Shown piece after piece: positions 39,425 to 52,150 of a DNA stretch of 64,000 nt. The stretch comes from Promerops cafer (lineage: Eukaryota; Chordata; Aves; Passeriformes; Nectariniidae). The notes beneath the pieces are model-generated. The model made no database searches and was not told the origin of the DNA. It worked only from the letters and a program-made list of their open reading frames with translations. The stretch spans positions 189,971 through 253,970 of the forward strand of contig VZSE01008773.1 of NCBI GenBank assembly GCA_013398275.1, written 5' to 3'. Every line of letters starts with the position of its first letter. The first letter of the stretch is position 1. Position numbers and translations under genes: made by a program.

Positions 39425-39582
39425 TCATGGAAGTGGTGGAATCTTCCTTGCTGGAGGCACTGGAGACTCATCTCGACGCAGCCCTACACAATCTAATCCA
39501 GCACCTCATTTTCAATAGAAAGTTGGACAAGGTGATTTCCAAGGGTTCCTTTCAGTGTAAATTTTTCTGTAATTTCTGTAAC
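39425..39582 (+). mobile_element. second CR1 LINE 3' fragment, directly adjacent
   Basis: Phrases 'atggaagtggtggaatcttc', 'ctggaggcactggagactca' and 'aaggtgatttccaagggttc' match the part of CR1 just upstream of its tail. Because the neighbouring copy has already reached its own tail at 39417, this is a separate insertion or fragment abutting it. Confidence 0.75.
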
Positions 39583-41239
39583 ATGGAATACAGTGTATCT
39601 ATTTACTTATATTTGTAATTTCCTTGCAACCAGATTAGAACAAAAGAAAAACTCTTCTCAAAAAAAAAATATCTGAAGCAGAAATTTCAGGGACAAAAAG
39701 CATAATAAACCAGTGGGTTTGGAGCTGTTCAGATCTATTACTCCTGCTCAGTTCAGCATAGACCTGTATCTGTACAGCTGCTACCCTACCTCACTATAGT
39801 CCAGAGGCTCCTTTTTCTGCTACCAGATAGCAGATTGCTGTCATCACAGAGATTGTGGCTGAAGTCTGGTCAGAACAGAAATAAGAAAATCAGTTATGTT
39901 CAAACTAAAAATTTGCATTGAAAAATTTAGCAATATCAGTATATTTCAAAATCACTTTAAGCGCCTCCAAAAGTAAAAAAAATGGTATCTACCTATTTAG
40001 GCTTTCAGAGCTGTAAGAACTACATCCTTTTTAAAATAGGCATCCATTTCATTTTTGAAATGCACTTTTTATACTGATTGCTAGAAAGGGCAAAATCTAT
40101 AGTGGAAGTGCTGCTGAGAAAAGAGTGAGCATACTCATTGTTTTCTGGGAGTTTGAAAAGGATGCTAGGACAGGATACATGCCTATTAATTTGTTTAGAA
40201 TGCAATCTCTGTTTAGATTGCAACCCTTAAGCAAAAACAATCACAAAGGAAATCAGCTACATTTTTGAAAATGATTACAGACTCTACCTTTTTAAAAAGC
40301 TTTAATCAGTGAACAGCATTTCATTCCTTCACCTCAAGGCTTTTTCCATTAACAAACACCCTTTTCTAGTATAAAGTTACTTATTTCCAGTACTTCCATT
40401 ATCTCATGTATTAGTGTGGTACTTGCTTCTCCTCTTTGACTCACCCTGAACTCAGTGTTGCATCCCTTTCCACATATCTATGTGATTTCTCTCTTGTGAT
40501 GACTAGTACTACACATGCTATTTATCTTAGATTTCAAGTTTCCAGTCTGAGGAATAATCAAAAGAAATCACAGTTCTGACATGATTTAGAATAAAGACCT
40601 CAAAAATAGTTACAGTGCAACCCAGACAGTTTATTTTCTCTCTCCTCTCTGCTATTACATCCAGATATCCACTCTCATTTATTTTGTTGCTTCCATAATT
40701 TTGTTATTCATCACACTTTCTGGTAAGTTTTCCATACTAAAGATAAACCCATATTAAACATTATTTGCTGTGAATACTAACAGCTTGAAATACACCACTG
40801 ATGTATACAGCTTGTTCCATCATTCTAAGTATGCCATAGATCAAGCTATCTACCTGTGATGGTGAGCATATTAAATCACTTGAAGTTCCATTTGCATGAT
40901 CATCTTTCCAAACACTCTTGCTGCGGTGCTGACTCAAGCACTTTGAAAGGCTCACTCGAAATTACTGTTTAAAAAAAAAGTGAACATTGTCTCACTGAGT
41001 ATGCAGGAAATTAAATGTGTTAGGACTTATCCATTTCAAATTAGGTTCAGCACATAACTGTCTAATGTGAGTGCACCTAGCTATAGTTTACATTTGTCTC
41101 TCCAGTAAGCTTTTTAATCAAAAGTAATTTAGTGTTAAGCATATCGAAAAGCCTTTCATTAGCCATCGATGGGACGTGATTTATTCATATGCTGTGTGAC
41201 ATACGTTGCTGATGCAATCATCTACCACATCTCCAATTT
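39583..41239. other. intergenic, no gene seen
   Basis: AT-rich sequence between two CR1 clusters with only short unsupported open frames. Confidence 0.45.
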
Positions 41240-41768
41240 TAAATAAGCCTTTCAGTTTTGGGTTGATATTTATGCAAAGGAGACGTGATGAGTCCTTGGA
41301 TCATCTTCATGGCCCTCCTCTGGACCCACACCAACAAGTCCATGTCCTTCCTGTGCTGAGGACCCCAGAGCTGGATGCAGGGTTCCAGGCTGGGTCTCAC
41401 CAGAGCAGAGCAGAGCAGAGGGGCAGAATCCCTCTGCTCAGAAGCCCTGCTGCCCACGGTGCTTTGGCTGCAGCCCAGGAAACAATTCGATTTTTGGGCT
41501 GCTGGCTCACAATGATGGTTCATGCAGAGTTGCTCATCAACCAACACCCCCAGCTCCTTCTCTCAGGGCTCTCACAACACTTGCCCTTGTTGAACTACAT
41601 GAGATTTGCACAGACCCACCTTTCAAGGTTGTGAAGGTCCCTCAGGATGGCATCCTTCCCTCCAGCATCAGGAGACTGCACCACACAGCTCGGTGTCTTC
41701 AGCAAAATTGCTGGAGCTGCTCTCCATCCCATTGCCCACGTCACAGACAAAGATGGCAAACAGGTGTT
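41240..41768 (-). mobile_element. CR1 LINE fragment, reverse orientation
   Basis: Reading the plus strand gives the reverse complement of the CR1 reverse-transcriptase C-terminal region: 'atcttcatggccctcctctg', 'tgtgctgaggaccccagagc', 'ctgggtctcaccagagcaga', 'ctcatcaaccaacaccccca' and 'gtcacagacaaagatggcaa'. It lacks the CR1 3' tail, so it is truncated at both ends. Open frames on either strand here are remnants of the element, not host genes. A short (AGAGC) slippage run lies at about 41402-41418. Confidence 0.93.
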
Positions 41769-41880
41769 ATGTTATACACAGGCATTTCTTATAGTTCCCA
41801 GGTTCTACTGCTTAGCAGCTGTGCACTTTTTAAAAAGTCCCACTTAGACTCCTTGTATTTCAGTTACCCACCCTCAGACT

Positions 41881-41956
41881 GAAAAAAAAAAACCCAAACA
41901 AAATACCGCAAACAAACAATCAAAAAGCCACAAAGACATGAACAAAAAAACCCAAC
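41881..41956 (+). repeat. A/C-rich low-complexity tract
   Basis: An A run followed by AACCCAAACAAAAT-like sequence, of the same kind as the tract at 35838. Confidence 0.8.
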
Positions 41957-42823
41957 TCAAGCTCATTTTGCCTAGTTAGGTTTAAGTCCTTCACAAAAAG
42001 TTTCTCAGAGAGTAGGGCTGAAACCATACTTTTGGATTTCTATTGAGGTACATAAGAATATTGTTTTAACTTCACTGAAGTAAAAATTTCAACTTCTGTT
42101 TATACAGTAAGAATCAAGAAGGGTGACTTTAGGTTTGCATGACCCAAAGAATGTCAGTAAATGAGAATCATATTGCCAGTCTCATAGCAATATGCAAATC
42201 GCTTGTGCAACCAGTCAGACAGAAGCATGAATAAATAGGCATTTCACTTTGGTCACTCAGATAACTCCACAAGACCATGTGTTATCTCACACATTTATGT
42301 TAAAAAAAGATGTATTTTTGAAATGTTTTTGAGAAAGTGCTGAGTGTTTTCAGCAAATTGAAAATTAAGGTGTTTCAATATACTACAAAATTCCTAGGTG
42401 TTTTCTAAATACAGACTATAATGAGGCAGGCCAGCAACATTGTGTGAAGAGTTTCTTACTTGACTAAAATAATTGAAACAAATTCAACAACATGCCGGAA
42501 TGAAATCCTTAAAGATGCATGCTTAGAGCTCACAGGTTAAGTTACACAGAAGCAAATATTTTGGATTTCCTCAGAAATGTGCATTTCTACAGAGCTGCCT
42601 TTATTATAGGAAAACTGGTGACCATGTACAGTAAGAACTGTTCAGATACTCTACTGGTGAAAATTAGCAGGCTCTTGTCAATTTAGGAGATCAGGAGAGT
42701 AAAAGGAGAGACAAGCAGCCCACCAGCACTGAAAGTGCTGTAATATGTATTTTGGTGATTCATGTCATTATGTCAGGGAAATTAAATCACAAAACATCTA
42801 AAGATACAGGTTTTCCTTAAAAA
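41957..42823. other. intergenic, no gene seen
   Basis: AT-rich DNA. An octamer motif (ATATGCAAATCG) lies near 42190. No other content recognised. Confidence 0.4.
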
Positions 42824-43324
42824 TGTAATGTATAACCCTCCCTTTAAAGCTTTTTTTGTTTGGTTTGTGTCTTTTGCCCTTCAGTGCCTGGTTTCGTGTA
42901 TCAGCCACCTCCACGGTTTGTTTGTAGAGACAAATACTTCTAGCTTGTTTGTAAAGACAAGTTAGTTACTCCTATAAATTATTTCATTATATATTTTTTT
43001 TTAACCTTTTACCGCAAGTTGCTGGCTATCACTGTAAGTTACTATTGTGTATTTTTACCACGATGTAATTGTCTTAGAAAATGATTTACTTCTTTTGTAT
43101 AGAGAAACGGCTGCTTATTTGGACTTAGACCTCAAGCACAGCTGACAGACTGCGACCCCCTGAGAAACTGCCCATAAAAAGGGCAGAAACCAAGGGAGAG
43201 AGGGACGGGGAAGTGGAGCCAGACTACGTGCTACATCCCCAGTGCTGTTTGCTCGTTCCTTATTAACGAACAATAAATTGTCTTATTGATTTACAAATTC
43301 GATTGGCATGGATTATTTATAACA
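42824..43324 (+). mobile_element. LTR-like element of about 500 bp
   Basis: The left end TGTAATGTATAACCC and the complement of the right end (TGTTATAAATAATCC) match at 11 of 15 positions with TG...CA termini. Inside there are diverged short direct repeats in the left half (TTTGTAGAGACAA and TTTGTAAAGACAA), a TATA-like box (CCATAAAAAG, about 43170) and an AATAAA poly(A) signal at about 43270, in the order expected of U3-R-U5. The flanks show no clear target duplication, and no retroviral interior is present, so this may be a decayed solo LTR of unclear class. Confidence 0.5.
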
Positions 43325-44823
43325 GGGCGTTTTCATATATCCTGAGGAACCCAATACAAGTAAACATCCATCTCCCAAAATAGTTGCATCATTGCTAAAA
43401 TATAAAATACATATCATTTCATGTGTGGCCTCCTTTCCTCAGTACGGACCTAGTGTCTTCCTCAAAAGTTAAAACTGAGGAATAGAAACTGAATTTTTTC
43501 ACTCTGATTTTACCACAACCACTATGAAGGATGAAAACTTGCTTTTACATACTCTTGCTATGTGCCCATACCTCTGTCTGTTTCTGCCAGCCTCTTTCCC
43601 TTTGGCAATATTTGAACTTTATGTTCAATTTCAGCCAAATAAGACAAAGGAGTCTCAAAGGAAGTTTCTTGGAAATAGGCAGGCAAGGAAAAGAGAGAGG
43701 CCGCATTAGCGGCCCAAAGATGGAGAGGCTCAGGCATGCATTCTGACATTATTAATCACCTGAGATACCCCCAGAAAGAGAAACTTGGTGTTCCCCAGCA
43801 GTCTCTGAATATTCCAACTGCCAGCCAAGATTATATTGGAGCACATACCTATTAGACCCCATAAGGCACAGTCATCCACTGGGAACCAGGCCTTAATAGC
43901 ATTGCAGTTCCTGGAGGAACTGTTTTTCTCTCCCTCTCTCTCTCACAGTCCTGCTCCCTCTTCTTTCACTGTCTCAGAAATGAGCTTCATTTTTTATGCA
44001 TCTGTGATAAACTGTTAAAAGTCTGCTAAAACAGCCTCCATTGCTATCATCCTGACTCTGCTTTGCTCCTGTGGTGAAATGCAGCCTCTGAGCTCTTCTG
44101 CTCCCCATGTATTATTGCACCCAACCCCTGGGACCAACAGCCTCTGCTTATCCATTACTTCATGCAAACAAGGAAGGCACAACAGCCCAGCAGCAATAAA
44201 AGAGCAAGGATTACCTTCTGTGCAGGCTGAAAGGGAGTTTTCCCTGTCTCTCATCACCAGGAAAGTATTCTCAGCCTACCTCTTGACAAGAGAACTCCCT
44301 CCCTGCTCACCTGTCTGCCCCACAAAGACATTCCTAATCTGTAAGGGACTGTCTGGTCATTTACAATTTATGTGTATGAGTCAGGATGCTCTCAAAAGCA
44401 ATCTTCAACTAAGTTGAGCAGAGAGTGATACAAAGACAGGAGCAACTAATTTGCAATGACTCCATCTGTAAAAAACAGTATCATTTGAATTATGAACGGA
44501 CATAATTACTTGTATTTTCTATATAGAGTCATCTATCTCAATAAAATAATACTGTCTGATCAAAGATGAATTTTATGATGTGGAATTTGTCAGGGAAAGA
44601 AAACATATATTTTACAAAGCAATTCTATTTTTGCACATTAATCCAGCAACATTAAAAGGATGCACAATGATTTTAATTTAAGCAAAATAATCAAAACTAT
44701 GTAATTAAATTGAGGTTTTGTCATATAGAAATTCTAAACATTTTATTCCACCAGCGAAATGTGCTGATGCATGTGGAAAATCTCTGTACCTAAAGCAGAC
44801 AGAAACAGATTCTGGATACACAT

Positions 44824-44836
44824 TGCCATCTTGTGG
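44824..44836 (-). promoter_or_regulatory. CTCF-like core motif
   Basis: The minus strand reads CCACAAGATGGCA, agreeing with the CTCF core at 12 of 13 positions. It has the same orientation as the motif at 33010. Confidence 0.3.
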
Positions 44837-47800
44837 AGCCCTCCCTGACAGAGCATGCTGCAGACACTTGAAGGTTTGCTTTACTTGAGAACCACTCAGT
44901 TTGGAGCTGGTATGGACGTTTGACATAATTTTCTAAGATGCATAAGCAGCAAATATTCTTATATGCAGAGTGTGCCGCCAGACAGAATGTTGCAGTTCAG
45001 GCCTGCTGAATCTCTGCTGGGATATCTTAGTTGGGAAATAAGACAAAAAACCTTTCACTCTTAAAGCACTGCTTCAAATCAGAAGTAAAACAAATAAGTA
45101 CACTTGTCTCTTCCATTTTACAAGAAGTATATAACTGCTAAAGTGCTCTGTTTCACATTTAAGACCACACTCAACAAGCAAGGTTGAACATTTATTGTGT
45201 TCAGAGAGATGTATCCCTTAGGGCAGGTTTGAAGAAGAACAGTGGGACAATGGGGAAAAATCTAAAGCTCTCCTACTTAAGGACTAGCAATTTGTAGACA
45301 CAGACATGCAATTTTGTCAGCTCGGCGAGTTTCCAAACACTAAATTTCTTTCAAAAAATGAGATATTTAGCAACAAGCTCAGATGAGTCAGGGAGTTCTT
45401 TGTGGAGTGATCAATCAATATCAAATAAAGCAAGCCACAGAAATATGAGTCATATCACCATAATACAGAGGAAATAAAGAATCTTGCCCTTCTAGCTCTT
45501 ACTCCTTTGGTGGCCTTTTATTTGCTTGGTCTCTGTTTATTCTCGTCATTAAGAGTAATTTCCAGCTATTGCACTTCAATTTCAGTTTGTTTGGATTTTT
45601 TCCTATAGAGTCAACTCACAGATGAAGAAAATTTTGTCCTCCTGATACAGTATTTAACAACCTCAAACCACAAACTCACATTTTTTTTTTCTCCTGAGTC
45701 AACTAGCATTAGCCCTATAGCCTTTTATGTGTGAAGTAACAAAGCCCAGTACACCCTCTAGCAATATTACTATTAAATTCATCATTTGGGACAGCTGGTA
45801 CACTACAGTGTGAGAGATTGCATGTTCTTCCACATTTTGTTTTTGATGAAGGCTATCCTCACAGAGGTTTCATAATACTTGGATCAACAATTTGCTCAGA
45901 AGCTAATGAAAGCTGAACCCCAAAAACAATGACATTGATGGACAGTCACTCTGTAGTCAACATGACTAAGATGTGAGGTAGGATGAAAATCATCCCCACA
46001 TGGAAATGAGACAAATGGATTTCTAGGCAAATAACATGGTTTGGTTGAGCAAGAAGATGTGGCTGCAGTGTCAGAAGAGAGGAGCAAAGATAAATCCACC
46101 GCACCTCAAAAGATAGATTTGGGGTAACTCAGTGATACTGTCAAGGTTAGGCAAAGATGAAGACACCCACTTTTAATCAGTGCAACACAGAGTATGCACT
46201 GCTCAGCCTAGAGATTAAACAGATTAATTAATGGTTGTGGTCTTTTTTGTAGACTACCACTGGTGAAAAGGATAAAAAAGGTCATTCTTTGCTGCAAGGT
46301 GATGTCATCAGAGGTGTCAGGAAGGGATGTTACAGGTGTGTACAGCAGTATACTGGTAAAAACAACAACATGAGTATCACTGTTCTCTAAGCAGAAGGAA
46401 CACAGATTTGGATTGACACGAAGTTGTACTAGAGCAATGGCTGTGAAGAAGAGTTTGCAAGCTACATTTAATACCACCTACAATCAATAAGTTCTTACTG
46501 AGTGTTTATTCAGTTGCTTTCGTATAATTTAGAAAGGAGAGGAACCATAAACAGAAGTGCCAGAAGCACATGCTAGTAGTTACACGTACTTGATATATCA
46601 AGCATATCTAAATTTCATCAAACTTCTAGGCAAAACTACACCCACTGATTGCAGTTCTCTACAGATGAACTATGCATTATACACTTCTATGAATTTAGTA
46701 CTTCACGCTCCAATTTTCATTGAAGTGTTTTTGTTCAATTTTTGCCCCAAGGAGGAAATAATATAATTGTTTTTTCCTTGTATACCTTCTTTAAAATAAT
46801 CGTTGCTACCAAGCAGGAAGGGCCCAATGAAATTAGGAAAAAATGTTCAGAATTCCAGTCACAGACTGGGTTGGCAGATAGGATCAATCAACCACCTACA
46901 TTATGAACTGAGCAATTTTGTTAACAGCATCATTGAAAGAATAAATATACTGTCACATAATGTCAGTGATTCAGAATTAAGTGTTATAAATGTCAATTCT
47001 TACAAACTGTGGTGGCAAAGGTTAGAAAAATATCTTAGGTTATTTTCCCAGTCACTGTATAAAGGTGATTCAATATATTCCCCTAATTCCAAAAGTTGTA
47101 ACTAAAAAGAATGTCTTTGGCACATTCACAATGCACCTCTTGCAACCACCATACATTATACTCATACAGTGAACTAGTTAACAATGACAGCTGGCACAAA
47201 AGTTTTCTCCCTAATTACAGCTAGCTCAGAAATGCTCTGATTCTAAATACTATGGACCATGCAGTAGAGAATCTCACCTCATACACGCTTTACTAGCATA
47301 ATTTCTGCTGACAGTTGACATACAGGAGCAAACAAAAATCATTTATCCTGTAACATTCTTGTGCATCTCACTTTCCTTTGAATATAGCTCAGTATAAAGT
47401 TCACCCTGAAACTTCCATAGCTACAAGAACAATCATATTGTTGCTGTGTAACATACACTAAGCAAATTAGAAAAAAAACCAACCAGAACCATATAACTCA
47501 GGATAAATAAAAAGCAAAATCAGTTTATCAGACTACCTGTCACACATTTGTATGCAGTGGTATGTCCTGTCATCTGAGAACTAGGTTTGATTTCTAGCAC
47601 TCTGCAAGGATATACAGCAGAATACACACAGTAAGAGGTGATCTTGTAGTTTCTAAGACAAAGTACATTGATACACAACCACAAAAAACCTTTGCCTAGA
47701 ATCCAGCATTATAGCCAAGGAAATCTGAGAAGATCTAAGGCTTTAACCTGGAGGACAAGAGAAGCTCCTGAAGGGAGCAGGTGCTTGTAGAAGATAGAGA

Positions 47801-47850
47801 CCAGGAGGCTCTTCCAAAAGATTCTTTTTGAAAGTAAAAGAGGCTGTCAT

Positions 47851-47922
47851 TCTTTTTTTTTTTTCTTTTTTATTCTTTCTTCTTTTTTCCTTTCCTTTTT
47901 TTTCTTTTTTTACTTTTCTTCT
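47851..47922 (+). repeat. T-rich polypyrimidine tract
   Basis: About 70 bp of T runs broken mainly by single C residues, a simple repeat. Its complement is an A/G-rich tract. Confidence 0.85.
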
Positions 47923-50900
47923 AAGGAGAATATCAGATAAGTCTTTAAAAACAGCAAATTGAATTGAGACTGTAGGCCTGTAATATCATTAAACACAGAC
48001 CATCAACCGATCACAGCAGTCAAAAACAAGCAGTGACCCTCTGATCTGTCTTCCACAACAGTAGTGTAAAGAGATTATCTCTGGTTTTAAAGGAATATAG
48101 TTTATCCAGATTTTTAACATTACAACCAATGGCAGATTTGGCCCAGCTTGTTCAGTGGCCACCACGGCTCGCAATACATATGCAGCAATGCACAGATGTG
48201 CAGTGAAGTTGAAAAACATGTTCTGACTTTTTACAAAGTGTGTACAATGAATATTAAACAATCCCCTGAAGTTCACACTGCCACTCGCCCAGAACCACCA
48301 TCACAATCCCAATTTTACACTGCACTTTGTGTAATGTTAATGACTATTTAAACTAATTCAGAGCAGATGTGTAGAGTCAGGGCAGTGACAGGGATACAGC
48401 ATATTATAAGTGCAAATCTTACTGTAGCTTTATATATTCATTTTCCTTCTTCTTTATTTCATGAAGACTTTTTCTTTCCAAATTTGAAAGAAAGGCTATT
48501 TTTGATAGCCTTGGAGGATAGAAAATGAGGTTTCCACATCAAAATGGTCAAGATATACCCATAGGCCAATTTTGATTTAGGAAAAAGGAAAAGCTGCCAT
48601 GTATTAGAATACCATGTTAAAGGCTGGAGAGATCGATTGAATCATAAAGGAAAGGGATAGGAAGCTTCATTAAAAGTGTGGTATATGGAAATTCTGTGTA
48701 AGCCACAATGCTTTGTAACCTCATATTTGCCTTTTAAATATATTTGCATCAGATTTCAAAGTATTACAGCACCAAAGTATCAGGAAGCTTTAGCTAGGCA
48801 ATAAGAAGCAAAGTGATGTAAACATCCAATTGTTTACATAACTAGAAAGACTGCATTCATGATGTACAATCTTCATTAGCATACATCACTTTTTCTTTCC
48901 ATATTCTGAAAAATACCCCAGCTAATGCATCAATTAGAGTAGAGTCTGATGACTCCATTTTCTGGAGTTCACTACAGCTTCCACTTATTAACTCAAAAGT
49001 GCATTGTCCTTTTTAGTTGTTAGAGGGTTTTTTTCTGACAGGGTTTCTTATGGTTTGAAAGAATCAGCATTCAGACAGTATTCATTTTAGGCTGTGGCAA
49101 ACTAGAGTTAATAGGATGTACTCTATCCTGGCTTTGTACCTATATTCTCTCAGTGGGTGCCTTTCCCAAATCACCACTCCAGTAAACCCCAGTCTAAAAT
49201 TAACTCATTATTGGACAAATATATCTTCTGATAAATGCTTCCTTGAGAAGGTAGTCACAACCTATATTTCTTTTTTTGTCACAGCAGGCACTTGCACAAA
49301 ACTGAACTGTAAATTCTCTACCAAGTATATTGGCACCAAAACATGCACGCCTGGAAATTACTGAGTATCCAGAAGAACCTACTTGGTGTCAGAGAAAGTT
49401 CTGCTCTGTCTGAAGGAGAAGCAAGGGCTTCTAAGAAGCTGTAATACTTTTCCAACATGGACATAGGATGTCAAATCTAGGGACACAGCTAGATTTTAGA
49501 TACTCTAAAACACCCTCACACCCTGGTATTAGATATGGCTGTATGTTTTAATTTGAGATATGTTTTATATAGCACATTATATTTCTAGAGAAGTTCTTGG
49601 CTAGAAATGTGTCCACATTTCTATATTATGTTCTTATCTTGGCTTATCAGACCCATTCCTTACTTTCTTTTTCATCCTTCCATGCTCAAAGCAGCACAGT
49701 GGCAGGTAAACTGGCTGCAATAAGAACTATGCTTTTTCCAGCACAGAGATAATAAAACTGTTGCTGCTTTGGATTTGCAAAATGTTCATGAAGTGGCAGG
49801 TATATGGAGACGACTGATCAGTACCTTTCTGAATGCATGTCCAAAAGTTAGAAACAAAGTATTGGGGAAGGGAGGGAAGGGAGAACCACCTAATCTACAT
49901 ACTTTTAAAAACTCACGTTGTTACCTAGCTCTCCTTGATGTTTACTCAATTTACAGCGTCTTCTTCCCTAATTAAAATAAGGGAGATTTTCGTTAATTTT
50001 TGAGCAGATGCATAACCTACTTTTTTACTACACTGTATAAATAATTTTAAAGCCAGACAGCTTATTTTAAAGACTCATTCTTTCAAGCTGCAATTCTGGG
50101 AAAAAAATCTGAGCACAGAAAAAAAAAAAAAAAGCAGGAAAGGCTTGTGTTGCCTGAACACAACTCCTGCCAAATGTATTCCAGCAGGATTTTATTTTAC
50201 CAGCAGGACTTCATTATACAAGCGTTTTAGCAAAAAAATTATGCCACTAAAGGGCAAGAAAAAGACTGTAGGAGCGTGGCGGGGAGGGGCCAAGAAAACC
50301 TAAAGATTGAAAAACAAGAAAGAAAGAAAAGTAAGGATACAGAAGCAGAAGGGCCAGCCTTTTACTGAAGCCACATAACAAAAATAAGGTTACACAACGT
50401 TAGCCACATTCAGCCTGACTGAAACCTCAACACCTGAGCAGTGCTGGGCTATGCTTTCCTGACACCATGTGGCTCGTCTGTAGAGGTGCATTCTGTCGGC
50501 CACCTGAACAGCCCTCAAAGGGCTGGTAAAAGGAAGTTGTATTTAAAGATGTTTCTAAGCCCAACGGTCCTCAGCCCACTCTCAGCTGAATTACACGTCC
50601 TAGGATGGTCTTTCATACGAGAGCCACATTATGCCACCTGAACTTTATTTTCATTTCACTCCAGCCCTTTATATTTCAATTTTCCTTCATTCATACTCAA
50701 AATTGTGTTCAATTTAGAAGTCAGATTAAGCATTTTAAAAGATCCTAAGAGGAACCATATGCACATGTGTGAAATAAACCACCTACAATTTTAAAAACTA
50801 CTTCACAGCAACAAAAAAGAGCCCCAGCACAAGTTGAACCCAAGTCTGACAGGTAACAGACTTGACCCTTCCCATACTGCTGTTAGAGAAGCAAGCCAGA

Positions 50901-51795
50901 AAACAAAACATACCAGCCAAGAAGAATTGCAAAACAAATGCCAGCATGATCATCATTTCGTTGAGACAATTTGTGTCCCAAATTTAATGATTATTGAGAC
51001 CCAGATGTCTTCAGAATCTCTCAGCTGTAAAAAAATCTGCTCTTACTAACTGTGATCAGCATTCAGGAAAAAAATCCACTTTCCTTTTAAATGTTTATAT
51101 CTAATTAACAATTAAAATGAGTACAATTATGTTTATTTTTCCTTCATGTAGCACAGCCATCACCACAGTTCCTATGCATTTTCAAATCTTTAGGTCATTC
51201 AATGAATGCTTCACAATGGACCCTGAACTCCTTGTGTCTCCAGTGGACATTTAAACCAAGCATGTTCAAATCCTCATTTTCTTGCTGATTTCTTTAATTT
51301 TTAACCTTTCTATTAATATAATTCTGTCAGCAGCAGCATACACACAAAAAAGACTTTCCTAACAGACAAGCATTGCAAATTGCAGTTTAAATTCATTTTT
51401 ATTTCATCCATTAGCTTACTTCACAGTCAGGTGACTTCATTGAAGAACCTTTCTCGTCTGCCCAGAGCTTTTTAACTACAGAATTTGCATCTTGATCTTT
51501 CGCATCAAGATGTAAATGTAACAAAAAAAAAAAAGAAAAAAAGATTAAAGGCTCTTGAATGGATACTAGAAGTCAAATAAGAGACTATGTAGAATCACGG
51601 AAAACATAGAAACTTCTGGTAGTTTATTTGTTTATGAAAAGGAAATTAACGGCAGCATTTACACAAGATAAAGCTGGTGTCTATCTCCAGCTTCAGATAT
51701 AAATCATTACAGCAGCTTTGCTCCAGTGATGATCAGCAATTTCTCAGTCTTCATGTTAACCCATTGCTTTGCAAGAATCATCTTTGATAATTGAA

Positions 51796-51827
51796 GACAC
51801 TTTCTTTCTTCAAAGAAAGACAGTGTC
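51796..51827. repeat. 13-bp hairpin with one mismatch
   Basis: GACACTTTCTTTC and GAAAGACAGTGTC pair at 12 of 13 positions around the 6-base loop TTCAAA. The stem is too short for a typical microRNA precursor. Confidence 0.6.
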
Positions 51828-52145
51828 ATGAACATATCATTATCATATTTAATTTCTGAATAGATTCACTTCCAATTCCATTTGTTTTAATTTTTCTCCC
51901 CTGTTTTCAACTGTTATATCCAGTGGACACTCTTAACATCCTCGAGGAGGAGCCTTTTCAAAGAGACATTTTTACTAACAAACAAGAAATGCAACTGATT
52001 TCTATTGCAGTTTTAAGTATATCATAGTTATCAAGTAACAAGACACAACTACAGAATAAATAAAACGAAACAGATTTTACTATGTAGGTAGAACCTGAAC
52101 CACCCTGGGATGTCTTTGGAATCCCCTCAGTAAAAGTTTGTCTTG

Positions 52146-52150
52146 CAGGG
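52146..52150 (+). repeat. left target-site duplication of the solo LTR
   Basis: CAGGG immediately left of the LTR. The same five bases follow its right end at 53545-53549. Confidence 0.85.

Larger units (their letters stand above)
43325..52145. other. long intergenic region, no gene supported
   Basis: About 8.8 kb of AT-rich DNA. It contains a T-rich tract (47851-47922), a CTCF-like motif (44824-44836), short A runs near 50120 and 51522, and a 13-bp near-perfect hairpin at 51796-51827. No exon, RNA gene or transposon could be named. Confidence 0.45.

Noticed and set aside
41206..41882. Open frames of 60-142 codons
   Set aside because: They read through a reversed CR1 fragment and are not host genes.
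51796..51827. microRNA precursor
   Set aside because: The stem is only 13 bp with a 6-base loop, too short for a pre-miRNA, and the flanks do not extend the pairing.
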